A stretch of 64,000 nt of DNA from Harryflintia acetispora (GTDB lineage: Bacteria > Bacillota > Clostridia > Oscillospirales > Ruminococcaceae), in the NCBI GenBank assembly GCA_004340125.1, contig SLUK01000008.1, positions 106,898 to 170,897 on the forward strand, given 5' to 3'. A model generated the notes under the pieces. It was not told the DNA's origin, did not search any database, and saw nothing but the letters and a program-made list of their open reading frames with translations. Each line of letters starts with the position of its first letter. The stretch's first letter is position 1. The position numbers were made by a program, and so were the translations under genes. Below, one piece after another: positions 23,643 to 32,697 of this stretch.

Positions 23643-24749
23643 TTGGCGTTTCATTTTCTATCAAAAGGGCTGGTGCTCGAGCAGCACAAGGAGCCCGCCC
23701 TCTCGCGGGATTTGCGGGAGCTGATCGTCCCCGGCAGCGCGCGGCCTCTGCCGCTTCCAAAAGCTGAAGACCCGGCAGCGCTTTCCCCCGAGGAGATCAT
23801 CGCCTTTGCCGACGCCGCGGGAATCATCGACGAGCGCGACTCGCTCCCGCTGGGGGAGAAGCTGCGCGCGGCGCGGCGCGACGGCGGCACCGCTATGGTG
23901 GTGGCCGACGCCATCGACGACGAGCCCTATGTCTCCAGCCAGCTCGGCCCGCTCTTCAAGCTCTCCTCCCAGGCGGTGGGCGGCCTGCTCTTCGCGGCCA
24001 AGGCCGCCGGGGCGCAGGAGATCATGATCGGGGTATATAAAAACGTCTATGATCTCCGCCTGCGGATCCCCAATACATTGTATGGCGTCAAAATAAAAAG
24101 GATTACCGGAAAATATCCGGCCGAGGCGCGCTCCTCCTTCCCTGAGGGCGGGGAAGGGGTGCTGCTCGTCGGGGTCTGCGCCCTCATTCACCTCTACCGG
24201 GCCATCCACAACCACACCGCCCAGACCACCAGCTTTCTCACCGTGGCGGGCAACTGCGTGGCCAACCCCGCCAACCTCGAGGCCACGAACGGCCTGAGCG
24301 TCTGGCAGGCGCTCGAGCGCTGCGGGCTGCTCGAGGAGCCGGCGCGGGTTGTCATCGGCGGACCGATGACCGGCATGAGCATCCTCGACCCCGCGCACAC
24401 CCCCATCAGCGCGACCACCCGCGCGGTGCTGGCCTTCCTAGACAACCCGCGCGAGCGGCACTACAGCTGCATCGGCTGCGGAAAGTGCGCCAGCGTCTGC
24501 CCGCAGGAACTCTCCCCGCTCTTCCTTTACAAGTCCTCCAAGCAAAAATTGGTCGGGATGCTGCGCTTTTACGACGTGGAGCGCTGCATTGGCTGCGGGA
24601 CCTGCAGCTATGTCTGCCCGGCCAAGCTCGAGCTCTCGGCCGAGATCCTGAGCGCCAAGCGGCTGGTGGAGGGGCTGGATAAAGCACAGCCGCAAACGCA
24701 GCCCCAAGAGGGGACACAGGAGGATCAAAATGATACTCAAAGCGTATAA
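23643..24749 (+). CDS. rnfC: RnfC-like subunit, short and divergent
   Basis: A 368-residue protein homologous to RnfC in its middle (KYPAEARSSFPEGGEGVLL, VIGGPMTGM) and in its two 4Fe-4S motifs (C276xxCxxCxxxC286 and C315xxCxxCxxxC325). The glycine-rich FMN/NADH loop of canonical RnfC (GLGGATFPT) is replaced by DERDSLPLGEKL, and the usual AECEPY reads AIDDEPY (90-96). Flavin and NAD binding are therefore doubtful. The start is TTG with AAGGAGG 7 nt upstream. It is first gene of the C-D-E-A cluster and overlaps rnfD by 20 nt. Confidence 0.82.
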   Translation: MAFHFLSKGLVLEQHKEPALSRDLRELIVPGSARPLPLPKAEDPAALSPEEIIAFADAAGIIDERDSLPLGEKLRAARRDGGTAMVVADAIDDEPYVSSQLGPLFKLSSQAVGGLLFAAKAAGAQEIMIGVYKNVYDLRLRIPNTLYGVKIKRITGKYPAEARSSFPEGGEGVLLVGVCALIHLYRAIHNHTAQTTSFLTVAGNCVANPANLEATNGLSVWQALERCGLLEEPARVVIGGPMTGMSILDPAHTPISATTRAVLAFLDNPRERHYSCIGCGKCASVCPQELSPLFLYKSSKQKLVGMLRFYDVERCIGCGTCSYVCPAKLELSAEILSAKRLVEGLDKAQPQTQPQEGTQEDQNDTQSV

Positions 24750-25725
24750 CCCGCCGCATATCCGAAAGCGGGACTCCAACCGCTCGATGATGGACGACGT
24801 GCTGATCGTCCTAATCGCGCTCTACCTGATGGCCTTCTATTATTACGGGCCGCGCGCGCTGCTGCTCGGTCTGCACGCGGCCGGGGTCTCCATCGTCTGC
24901 GACCTTGTCTGCAAGCTGCTGCTGCGCCAGAAGCTGAGCCTGCGGGACCATTCCTCTCTGGTGACGGCCCTGCTCCTCCCGCTGCTGCTGCCCGCCTCGG
25001 TGGATTACGCCGTGGTGGCGGTGGCGGTGGCCTTCGCGCTGGTGGTGGTCAAATATCCCTTCGGCGGGGTGGGCCACAACCTTTTTAACCCCGCCGCCGG
25101 GGGCTTCGCCTTCGTGGCCATCTGCTTTCCCAAGGCGGTCTTTTCCTACCCGGTTCCGCTCGAAGCGCTGAACGCCTTCGGCAGCTTCACCGGGCGGCTG
25201 GTCACCTCGGCCTCCTATACCCTCAAGGCGGGCGGCGTGCCCACCGGCGGGGACTTCCTGAGCATGCTGCTGGGCAACACCCCCGGGCCGATGGGCGCGA
25301 CCAACGTACTGGTGGTCTGCGCCTGCCTGCTCTATCTTGTCGTGCGCGGCTCGGTGCACTGGCAGATGCCGCTGTGCTTCCTCGGCACCTGCGCGCTTTG
25401 GGCCGGGCTGTTCCCGCGCGCGCCCATCCCGGGGGGCGCGTCGGTGATCTACGAGCTCTTCTCCGGGTGCCTGATCATGGGGGCCGTCTTCATGCTCACC
25501 GACCCGGTCACCTCGCCCAAGCGCGCGAGCGCCTGCGTGGTCTATGCCGTGTTTGCCGGGGTGATCACCATGCTGTTCCGGCGCTTCGGCGGCTTTGAGG
25601 AGTCCTTCGCCTTCTCGCTGCTGCTGTGCAACGCCCTGGCGCCGATCTTCGATTATCTGGACGAATTATTCTACCGCGCGGTAAGGAGGGGTCGCTTTGT
25701 ACCTGCAAAGAACAAGAAAGCATAA
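24730..25725 (+). CDS. rnfD: RnfD-like membrane subunit
   Basis: A 331-residue polytopic membrane protein of the RnfD/NqrB family, with FGGVGHNLFNPAAGG (111-125) and a GNTPGPMGATN loop (182-192) where canonical members have an acidic residue. The SGAT flavinylation site is not recognisable; the closest sequence is TSAS at 159-162. AGGAGG lies in the end of rnfC. It is followed by rnfE with a 29-nt overlap. In standard Rnf this subunit carries flavin and helps ion translocation. Confidence 0.82.
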   Translation: MILKAYNPPHIRKRDSNRSMMDDVLIVLIALYLMAFYYYGPRALLLGLHAAGVSIVCDLVCKLLLRQKLSLRDHSSLVTALLLPLLLPASVDYAVVAVAVAFALVVVKYPFGGVGHNLFNPAAGGFAFVAICFPKAVFSYPVPLEALNAFGSFTGRLVTSASYTLKAGGVPTGGDFLSMLLGNTPGPMGATNVLVVCACLLYLVVRGSVHWQMPLCFLGTCALWAGLFPRAPIPGGASVIYELFSGCLIMGAVFMLTDPVTSPKRASACVVYAVFAGVITMLFRRFGGFEESFAFSLLLCNALAPIFDYLDELFYRAVRRGRFVPAKNKKA

Positions 25726-26401
25726 CCGCCTTGTCCGCCGCTTCTCGGGGCTCTTTTTCGACAACCCCGTGCTCTCGCTCGGGCTGGCGCTGCCGCTGGC
25801 CATCAGCGCGACCAACTCCCTGCAGGGCGCCTTCTGCGTGATGATCGGCATGTGGGCGACCACCCTGCCGGTCATGCTCTTCTCCTCCCTGCCGCCGGTG
25901 CGCCGTTTCCTGCCGTTGTGGGCACGCTTCCCGGTCTATGTGCTGCTGGCGGTGGCGATCCTCATCCCGGTGGAGCTGCGCCTCTCCCCCATCTACCCGG
26001 TGGTGCTCAACTCCCTTGGCGTCTACTTCCCGATCATCGCGGTCAACACCATCATGCTCTACCGCTGCGAGCACGTCGGGGTACGCTGCGGCGTTCTGCA
26101 CACCCTCATCGACGGGGTGCTCCATCTGCTGGGCTTCTCGGTGGTGATGGCCCTGCTCGCCTGTGTGCGCGAGCTCTTCGGCTACGGCTCCGTCTGGGGG
26201 ATCCCGGTCACGGGGATCACCTTTAAGCTGAGCGGGCTGCTCATCCCCTTCTCGGGCTGTATCCTCCTCGCCTTCCTGGCGGCGGGCAGCCGCTATATCG
26301 GGCGGCTTTGGCGGGTGCGCAACTACCGCGCCGACCTGCGCGACGGCCAGACCCCCGCCGAGGGGGAGGACGAGGACCTCGACGACGATCTCTTGATTTA
26401 G
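25697..26401 (+). CDS. rnfE: RnfE-like membrane subunit lacking the cluster cysteines
   Basis: A 234-residue multi-helix protein aligned with RsxE/RnfE by NPVLSLGLALPLAIS, SLGVYFPIIAVN and RELFGYGSVWG. Canonical RnfE has a Cys in LGLCP and another in TNC; here they are A31 and T118. The C-terminus is an acidic tail (EGEDEDLDDD). The start is TTG behind AAGGAGGGG. rnfG, normally between D and E, is absent. Confidence 0.8.
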   Translation: MYLQRTRKHNRLVRRFSGLFFDNPVLSLGLALPLAISATNSLQGAFCVMIGMWATTLPVMLFSSLPPVRRFLPLWARFPVYVLLAVAILIPVELRLSPIYPVVLNSLGVYFPIIAVNTIMLYRCEHVGVRCGVLHTLIDGVLHLLGFSVVMALLACVRELFGYGSVWGIPVTGITFKLSGLLIPFSGCILLAFLAAGSRYIGRLWRVRNYRADLRDGQTPAEGEDEDLDDDLLI

Positions 26402-26415
26402 AAATGGAGGCTGCT

Positions 26416-27006
26416 ATGGAAGCGATCGGTTTATTTTTCCTCTACGCGCTGGTGGCAATCTTTCTGGAGAACGCCGTCTTCACCCGGATGCTCGGCGTCG
26501 GGCGGATGGTCTTTCTGGGCACCCCAAAGCGGATCCTGGCCCACGGCGCGGCGCTGACCGTCATCACCTTTTTCGGCTCCATGCTGTCCTTCGCCGCCAA
26601 CTATCTGCTGTATGACTACAACGTCGCCGTCTCGCTGCGCGCGCTGATCTACCTGTGCTGCCTGACGGTGGTCTATCTCATCCTCTACCTGCTCTGTGAC
26701 AGGCTGCCGGGCAAGATCTTTACACCGATGAAGAAGCTGCTCCCCCTGTCCACCTTCAACTGCGCTTCGCTCGGCGCGCTGGTGCTCACCACCGCACAGC
26801 AGCACAGCTTCTTTTCCACCGTGGGCTTCGGGCTGGGCACCGGGGTCGGCTACACCCTGGCGCTGCTGCTCATCTACACCGGGCGGCGCCGGCTGGAGCT
26901 GGTCACCCTGCCGCGCGCCTTCAAGGGGATGCCCATCCACCTGCTCTATATCGGGCTGGTTTCGCTGGCCATCTACGGCCTGATCGGCCACCAGCTGCCC
27001 ACCTGA
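26416..27006 (+). CDS. rnfA: RnfA-like membrane subunit
   Basis: A 196-residue protein of the RnfA/NqrE family (LENAVFTRMLGVGR; KLLPLSTFNCASLGALVL; GLVSLAIYGLIG). The first conserved Cys (LGLCP) is Gly29 here, while the second, Cys116 in FNCASLG, is kept. TGGAGG precedes the ATG at 26416. It closes the cluster; rnfB does not follow. In the standard complex RnfA and RnfE share a 2Fe-2S cluster between these cysteines. Confidence 0.82.
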   Translation: MEAIGLFFLYALVAIFLENAVFTRMLGVGRMVFLGTPKRILAHGAALTVITFFGSMLSFAANYLLYDYNVAVSLRALIYLCCLTVVYLILYLLCDRLPGKIFTPMKKLLPLSTFNCASLGALVLTTAQQHSFFSTVGFGLGTGVGYTLALLLIYTGRRRLELVTLPRAFKGMPIHLLYIGLVSLAIYGLIGHQLPT

Positions 27007-27041
27007 CGATTTGTCGGACTTGACCTTAGGAGGTGCCGTCC

Positions 27042-28298
27042 TTGCGCAAGGGCTATAAGATCAAACGCTACAACCGGATATACCGGCGCCGCCCCGGGGG
27101 GCTCACGCCGGTAAAGATCGTCCTGCTGGTGCTGGCGGCGGCGCTTTCGGCGCTGCTGGTTTTCAGCCTCTACGGGCCGGTACACGACTTTCTCAGCGGC
27201 CGGCTCTCGTCCACCATCGGCGCTTCGGGAGGGGAGGAGGCCGCGTCCCCGTCAAGCGGCGAGGAGGCGTCCCCGCCGCCGGCGGCACCCGCGCCCGCCG
27301 CCCCGGCCGCGCAGAAGAGCGATCCCCCGCCGGTCACAGGGCTGCGCGCCTGCTATATCCCGGCGAGCCGCCTGCTGGCGGGCGAGGCGCTCTCCTTTGT
27401 CGAGGGCACCGGGGTTGAAGGGTACAACGCCGTGATGATCGACCTCAAGGACACGGGCGGTTCGGTGCTTTACCGCAGCAATCTCGAGCTGGTCGCCCAG
27501 GCCGGCGCACAGTCGGAGAACGCCGTGGACCTCGGCGCGCTCTGCGCCGAGCTGCATGAGGCGGGATACCAGGTGATCGGGCGGGTGCAGGCCTTTTGCG
27601 ACCCGCTGGCCCCGAAGGGGCAGGAGATGGCCGCGGTCAAATACATGAATTCCGATTGGGGCTGGCTGGACGCCGAGGCCGAGCGCGGCGGCAAGCCGTG
27701 GCTGAACCCCTACTCCCCCATCGCGCAGAGCTATATCACCGACATCGCCCTCGAGGCGATCGGCGCGGGGGTGGACACCATCCTGCTCGATTCGGTCCAA
27801 TTCCCCGAGGGGTACGGACTCCAGTACGCCACCTATGGCGAGTGGTCGCAGAGCAAGCCGAGGGACGCCGTGCTGCGCGAGTTCGTGCAGTCGGTGCGCG
27901 AGCAGGCCGCCCAGCGGGGCGGCAGCCTCCTGTGCTATACGAGCGCCGACTCGGTCTTCGGGCAGAACAACGCCCGCTACGGGGAGAGCAACCCCGCGAA
28001 CCTCTTTGGCGGGGCCCTCGCGGTAGGGGTCATGCCCGCCAGCTTCGGCGAGGTCTATGAGCTCGAGGGCTTCCGGCTGCAGGCCCCGGCCACCACCCCC
28101 TTCGACACGGTGCAGGCGGTGCTGGGCAGGGTGAAATCCTCGGCCCCCAGCGTGCAGACACTGGTGGCCTGTCTGCAGGGGTATACCGACAACACGCTCG
28201 AGGGCGCGTATAACCGGCAGTATACCGCCGCCGACGTGGCCGAGCAGATACGCGCCGCCGGGGAGGCCGGGATCGACAGCTACATTGTCCTCTACTGA
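27042..28298 (+). CDS. Membrane-anchored DUF4015 putative glycoside hydrolase-like protein
   Basis: A 418-residue protein with a basic N-terminus, one transmembrane helix (about 24-46), a Pro/Ala/Ser-rich linker, and a TIM-barrel DUF4015 domain (GVEGYNAVMIDLKDTGG; GVDTILLDSVQFPEG; IRAAGEAGIDSYIVLY). The family is related to glycoside hydrolase folds; substrate unknown. The start is TTG with AGGAGG 8 nt upstream. It lies 35 nt after rnfA and may share its transcript. A strong terminator follows. Confidence 0.8.
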   Translation: MRKGYKIKRYNRIYRRRPGGLTPVKIVLLVLAAALSALLVFSLYGPVHDFLSGRLSSTIGASGGEEAASPSSGEEASPPPAAPAPAAPAAQKSDPPPVTGLRACYIPASRLLAGEALSFVEGTGVEGYNAVMIDLKDTGGSVLYRSNLELVAQAGAQSENAVDLGALCAELHEAGYQVIGRVQAFCDPLAPKGQEMAAVKYMNSDWGWLDAEAERGGKPWLNPYSPIAQSYITDIALEAIGAGVDTILLDSVQFPEGYGLQYATYGEWSQSKPRDAVLREFVQSVREQAAQRGGSLLCYTSADSVFGQNNARYGESNPANLFGGALAVGVMPASFGEVYELEGFRLQAPATTPFDTVQAVLGRVKSSAPSVQTLVACLQGYTDNTLEGAYNRQYTAADVAEQIRAAGEAGIDSYIVLY

Positions 28299-28311
28299 CA
28301 TGGGTTTCATC

Positions 28312-28346
28312 GAAAGCCGCAGGCGCGTCTGCGGCTTTCGCGCTTT
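28312..28346 (+). terminator. Intrinsic terminator
   Basis: Stem GAAAGCCGCAG/CTGCGGCTTTC around GCGCGT, followed by GCGCTTTT. Confidence 0.85.
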
Positions 28347-28378
28347 TCTGAGGCCTTTTTATTCTTTTCGTCCTGTGC

Positions 28379-28384
28379 TATAAT
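28379..28384 (+). promoter_or_regulatory. Extended -10 promoter of pcrA
   Basis: TATAAT preceded by TGC (TGnTATAAT). The -35 position 17 bp upstream is only T-rich (TTTTTA). The leader is about 28 nt. Confidence 0.6.
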
Positions 28385-28418
28385 GGATGCTTGCAAACCG
28401 ATTGGGAGGTAACAACAC

Positions 28419-30788
28419 ATGCCAAACGAAGGCGCGCGCTATCCCGCGCTGAAAAAACAGATTTTGGAACAATACTTTTCCCGGATGAACCCCCGCCAGC
28501 GCGAAGCGGTCTTCACCGTCAGCGGCCCGGTGCTCATCCTCGCGGGTGCTGGCAGCGGCAAGACCACCGTGCTGATCAACCGCATTCTCAACCTGGTCCG
28601 CTTCGGGGATGCCTACCACTCCGATTACATACCGCCGCTGGGCGAGGAGGATTACGCCTTTTTGGAAAGCTGGGCCGAGGGGGCAGGCGGGGACGAGGAG
28701 CGCCTCTGCTCGCTGATCGCTTCCCGCCCGGTGCGGCCCTGGAATATCTTAGCCATCACCTTCACCAACAAGGCCGCGGGGGAGCTGCGCGAGCGGCTCG
28801 AGCGCACCCTGGGCGAGGCGGCCAGAGACATAAACGCCGCCACCTTCCACAGCGCCTGCGTGCGGATTTTGCGGCGGTATATCGAGCGGCTGGGCTATTC
28901 CCCGAGCTTCACCATCTATGACAGCGACGATTCGATCCGGGTGATCAAGCGGCAGATGGACCTCTGTGGGGTCAGTGACAAGAACCTCAAGCCCCGCACC
29001 CTGCTCTCGGTCATCTCCCGCGCCAAGGACGCCATGCTCACCCCGCAGGAGCTTATGAAAAGCTCAAACGACTACCTCACCCAGACGGCGGCCAAGTGCT
29101 ACCAGGGCTACCAGCAGGAGCTGCGCCACGCCAACGCGGTGGATTTCGACGACATCATCCTGCTCACGGTGCGCCTGCTGCAGGAAAACTCCGACGTGCT
29201 CGAATACTACCAGAACCGCTTCCGCTACATCATGGTGGACGAATACCAGGACACCAACCTCCTGCAGTATAAGCTGATCGCCCTGCTCGCGGGCGGGCAC
29301 CACAACCTGTGCGTGGTGGGGGACGACGACCAGAGCATCTACAAGTTCCGCGGCGCCACCATCGAAAATATCCTCCAGTTCGAGGACCAGTTCCCCGGCG
29401 CCAAGGTGATCCGGCTCGAGCAGAACTACCGCTCGACCAAGACCATCCTCGCCGCGGCCAACGGGGTAATCCAGAACAATACCGAGCGCAAGGGCAAAAA
29501 CCTCTGGACCGAAAATGGCGAGGGGGCCAAGGTCCAGGTGGTTCGCCTGTCCGACGAGCAGGGCGAGGCCGCCTATATTTGCGACACCATCGCCAAAAAC
29601 GTGCGCGAGGGACAGCATTTTTCGGACCACGCCGTCCTTTACCGGATGAACGCCCAGTCCGCTTCGATCGAGCGGGAGCTGACCCGCAGCGCCATCCCCT
29701 ATAAGATCATCGGCGGGCTGCGCTTCTACGAGCGCAAGGAAATCAAGGACCTGATCTCTTACCTGAGTATCATCAACAACCCCTCGGACAACCTGCGCCT
29801 GACAAGGATCATCAACGAGCCCAAGCGCGGGATCGGGGAGGCGACCATCAGTGCCGCAAACGAGCTGGCTCTCTCGCTCGGGCTCCCGCTTTTCGAGGTG
29901 CTGCGCGCCGCCGACGAGTACCAGCCCCTCTCGCGCAAGGCCCTCTCGCTGATCGAATTCACCAGGATGATCGACTCCTTCATCGAGGAGGAGGCAGGGG
30001 GCCTGCCGCTCGACGAACTGTTCGACCTGGTGCTCGAGCGCTCAGGCTACATGGCCGCGCTCAAGGCCCAGGGCACCCTCGAGCAGACCAGGATCGAAAA
30101 CCTGGAGGAGCTCAAGACCAACATCCAGCACTATATGCAGGAGAACGAGGAGCCCACCCTCTCTGGGTTTTTGGAGGAGATCGCGCTCTACACCGACCTC
30201 GACAGCTACAACGACAGCGACGACCGGGTGATTTTGATGACCATCCACTCGGCCAAGGGGCTGGAATTCCCCAACGTCTTTGTCGCGGGCGCGGAGGAGG
30301 GGATCTTCCCCGGCAGCCAGTCGATCTACGACCCGCAGCAGATCGAGGAGGAGCGCCGCCTGGCCTACGTCGCCTATACCCGCGCCAAGGCGGCGCTGCA
30401 TATTACCTGCTGCGCCCAGCGGATGATCTTCGGCTCGACCACCCGCAACATGATGTCCCGCTTCATCAAGGAGCTGCCTAAGGAGACCTACGAGCTGGAC
30501 GACAAGACCGTCTCGCGCAACCTGCTCGAGGACGTCCGCCCTCAGCGCACGCAGAAAAGCGCGGCGAGCGTCTCCCGGCGCCTTGGCGCCGGCATGCCGG
30601 CGCGGAAGGCGGACAGCGCCAGCTACAGCGAGGGCGAGCGGGTCGAGCACCCGGTCTACGGCGCTGGCACCGTCCTCTCGGTCAAGCCGATGGGTGGGGA
30701 CCGGCTTTTGGAGATCGCCTTCGATTCGGTGGGCACCAAGAAGGTGATGGCAAACTACGCCAAGCTCAAGAAGCCGGCCGAGGTATAA
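28419..30788 (+). CDS. pcrA: ATP-dependent DNA helicase PcrA/UvrD
   Basis: A 789-residue SF1A helicase. Motifs in order: Q-motif NPRQREAV, Walker A LAGAGSGKTTVL (about 40-50), AITFTNKAAGELRERL, VDEYQDTN, VGDDDQSIYKFRGA, LEQNYRST, TIHSAKGLEFPNVF and VAYTRAKAAL. The C-terminal tail ends in a Tudor-like GERVEHPVYGAGTVL domain that contacts RNA polymerase in Gram-positive PcrA. It serves nucleotide excision repair and removal of blocked complexes. A ~40-residue insertion follows the first region (YHSDYIPPLGEEDY). GGGAGG precedes the ATG. Confidence 0.96.
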   Translation: MPNEGARYPALKKQILEQYFSRMNPRQREAVFTVSGPVLILAGAGSGKTTVLINRILNLVRFGDAYHSDYIPPLGEEDYAFLESWAEGAGGDEERLCSLIASRPVRPWNILAITFTNKAAGELRERLERTLGEAARDINAATFHSACVRILRRYIERLGYSPSFTIYDSDDSIRVIKRQMDLCGVSDKNLKPRTLLSVISRAKDAMLTPQELMKSSNDYLTQTAAKCYQGYQQELRHANAVDFDDIILLTVRLLQENSDVLEYYQNRFRYIMVDEYQDTNLLQYKLIALLAGGHHNLCVVGDDDQSIYKFRGATIENILQFEDQFPGAKVIRLEQNYRSTKTILAAANGVIQNNTERKGKNLWTENGEGAKVQVVRLSDEQGEAAYICDTIAKNVREGQHFSDHAVLYRMNAQSASIERELTRSAIPYKIIGGLRFYERKEIKDLISYLSIINNPSDNLRLTRIINEPKRGIGEATISAANELALSLGLPLFEVLRAADEYQPLSRKALSLIEFTRMIDSFIEEEAGGLPLDELFDLVLERSGYMAALKAQGTLEQTRIENLEELKTNIQHYMQENEEPTLSGFLEEIALYTDLDSYNDSDDRVILMTIHSAKGLEFPNVFVAGAEEGIFPGSQSIYDPQQIEEERRLAYVAYTRAKAALHITCCAQRMIFGSTTRNMMSRFIKELPKETYELDDKTVSRNLLEDVRPQRTQKSAASVSRRLGAGMPARKADSASYSEGERVEHPVYGAGTVLSVKPMGGDRLLEIAFDSVGTKKVMANYAKLKKPAEV

Positions 30789-30800
30789 GGAGGAACGGCA

Positions 30801-31379
30801 ATGAGAGAACAGTTTATCGAAATATTTAACGAACATGTCAAGCGCGAGGGGGCAAGCCAGCTGCTGAGCTGGCTGCAGCGCACCGACTTCTTCACCGCCC
30901 CGGCGAGCACCCGCTTCCATCTGGCGCAGGAGGGGGGCCTCTGCCTGCACAGTCTGAACGTCTACCGCCGGCTCTGCCAGAACCCGCAGGCCGCCGCGGA
31001 GTATTCCCCCGAGACGCTGGCCGTCTGCGGGCTGCTGCACGACATTTGCAAGGCCGATTTCTACGCGGTGAGCACCCGCAACGTGAAAAACGAGCAGACC
31101 GGCCAGTGGGAGAAACAGCCCTTCTATACCGTCAACGACCAGCTCCCCTATGGGCACGGCGAGAAGTCGGTCTATATCATCAGCGGCTTCATGAGGCTGA
31201 GCCGCGAGGAGGCGATGGCGATCCGCTGGCACATGGGCGGGTTCGACGACTCGGTCAAGGTGGGCAGCTTCGCGCTCTCGGGCGCGTTCGAGCGCTACCC
31301 GCTGGCGGTCCACCTGCATGTGGCAGACTTGCAGGCGACCTATCTGGACGAAGTGAGAAAGGATAAGTTTGAAAGATGA
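30801..31379 (+). CDS. HD-domain phosphohydrolase
   Basis: A 192-residue HD-superfamily protein with the metal-binding His in GLCLHSLNVY, the HD pair in CGLLHDICKADF, and further His/Asp residues (GHGEKS; HLHVADLQATY). Such proteins cleave phosphates from nucleotides or related molecules; the substrate is unknown. AAGGAGG precedes the ATG, 12 nt after pcrA, so the two are co-transcribed. Its stop codon lies in the loop of a hairpin. Confidence 0.85.
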   Translation: MREQFIEIFNEHVKREGASQLLSWLQRTDFFTAPASTRFHLAQEGGLCLHSLNVYRRLCQNPQAAAEYSPETLAVCGLLHDICKADFYAVSTRNVKNEQTGQWEKQPFYTVNDQLPYGHGEKSVYIISGFMRLSREEAMAIRWHMGGFDDSVKVGSFALSGAFERYPLAVHLHVADLQATYLDEVRKDKFER

Positions 31380-31402
31380 ATCTTTCAAACCCTCGGTTTT
31401 TT
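31367..31402 (+). terminator. Probable terminator overlapping the HD gene stop
   Basis: Stem GTTTGAAAGAT/ATCTTTCAAAC with a 2-base loop holding part of the stop codon, then CCTCGG and seven Ts. The gap before the T-tract makes it imperfect. Confidence 0.55.
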
Positions 31403-31428
31403 TGCCTAAGAAAGGAATGATTATCATT

Positions 31429-31905
31429 ATGGCAATCGAAGCGGTACGGGAGTATTTTTCTTCCCTTGGGATGCTGGAGCGCATCCACGAATTCACAGTC
31501 TCCAGCGCGACGGTGGAGCTTGCCGCCGCCGCATTGGGGGTAGAGGGGGCCAGGATCGCCAAGACCCTATCCTTCCTGGACGCGGACGGCGGGTGCATTC
31601 TGATCGTCGCCGCCGGGGACGCCAAGATCGACAACCCGAAATATAAGGCGGCGTTTTCCTGCAAGGCCAAGATGCTTACCCCCGAGCAGGTGGCGGGGCT
31701 GACCGGCCACGAGATCGGCGGGGTCTGCCCGTTCTGCAACCCCGGCGGGGTGCGCACCTACCTGGACGAGTCGCTGCGGCGCTTCGATACCGTCTATCCC
31801 GCGGCGGGCAGCGCCAGCTCGGCCATCGAGCTGACCCCGGACGAGCTCTTTGCGCTGTCGAAGGCGGCCGGGTGGGTGGACGTCTGCAAGGGCTGGCAGG
31901 CATGA
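31429..31905 (+). CDS. YbaK/ProX-type aminoacyl-tRNA deacylase
   Basis: A 158-residue YbaK-fold protein (SSATVELAAAALGVEGARIAKTL; KAKMLTPEQVAGLTGHEIGG; the C-terminal ELTPDELFALSKAAGWVDVC). The family hydrolyses misacylated tRNAs such as Cys- or Ala-tRNA(Pro). AAAGGA is about 12 nt before the chosen ATG; an ATG 12 nt earlier is too close. The stop overlaps the next start (ATGA). Confidence 0.87.
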   Translation: MAIEAVREYFSSLGMLERIHEFTVSSATVELAAAALGVEGARIAKTLSFLDADGGCILIVAAGDAKIDNPKYKAAFSCKAKMLTPEQVAGLTGHEIGGVCPFCNPGGVRTYLDESLRRFDTVYPAAGSASSAIELTPDELFALSKAAGWVDVCKGWQA

Positions 31906-32693
31906 GGCGGCTTGTGCCGCTGGTGCTGAGCGGCCTGCTCCTGCTGGCCGGCTGCGCCGGCGCGCCCGGACAACAGAATGATGTTCCCCCGCCGGGCGCC
32001 GCGCCGGAAAGCGCCCCCGAAGAGCCCGCGCCCATGGCGGGCGCGCCGCGGGACGAGCTGCTGGAGCGCCTGAGCGAGGCGGCAAACAGCTTCGTCAACG
32101 GCGAGGACTTCGTGCCCTGGCAATATAACCTGGGGCTTTATGACTTCGACGGGGACGGCTCCCCCGAGCTGATCGTGGGCAGCTACGGCAACTTTTCGGG
32201 CACCCATACCCTGCTGCGGCTGACGGAAGACGCATACGAGGTCGTAGGCGACTACGAGGTGCCGAACGGCAGCTGCGAATTTTACCCGGCCGCCTCGGGC
32301 GATGGGCTCGTACTCATTGGCAAGGGCGGGCACGGGACGCAGGAAATCGTCCTGGAAAGCGCCCTGCGCCTGCTGCCAGAGCCGGATGAAGCGGGCGGGC
32401 TGCTGGACGTCTGGCAGCGCACCTACACGCTCTTCGGCGGGGACGACGCGCAGAGCGCCTGCACCGTCACCCATAACGGCGAGGAGCAAGCCGCCTGCCA
32501 AAGCCCGCAGGACCCCGAGGCCGCCGCGTTCGACGCACGGTTCGCGCACGGGGACACCCCGGCCTTGGTGGCGATGGAGGAGGAAGCCTTCTTCGCCGGT
32601 ACCGAGGACAACGGGGAAATCCTCCTGCCGGTCCCGCAGGAGGAGCTGCGCACCCGGATCGACGCGCTGTTGGAGCGGCTGGAGAAGGATTAA
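31902..32693 (+). CDS. Lipoprotein with a calcium-loop-like motif
   Basis: A 263-residue predicted lipoprotein with lipobox LLAGC (Cys18), then a Pro/Ala-rich linker. A DFDGDGSPELIVG motif near residue 85 resembles EF-hand-like calcium loops of dockerin or FG-GAP proteins. I do not recognise a family for the rest. It is translationally coupled to the YbaK gene. It ends immediately before element C, whose left hairpin (32698-32724) can act as its terminator. Confidence 0.7.
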   Translation: MRRLVPLVLSGLLLLAGCAGAPGQQNDVPPPGAAPESAPEEPAPMAGAPRDELLERLSEAANSFVNGEDFVPWQYNLGLYDFDGDGSPELIVGSYGNFSGTHTLLRLTEDAYEVVGDYEVPNGSCEFYPAASGDGLVLIGKGGHGTQEIVLESALRLLPEPDEAGGLLDVWQRTYTLFGGDDAQSACTVTHNGEEQAACQSPQDPEAAAFDARFAHGDTPALVAMEEEAFFAGTEDNGEILLPVPQEELRTRIDALLERLEKD

Positions 32694-32697
32694 AAAT

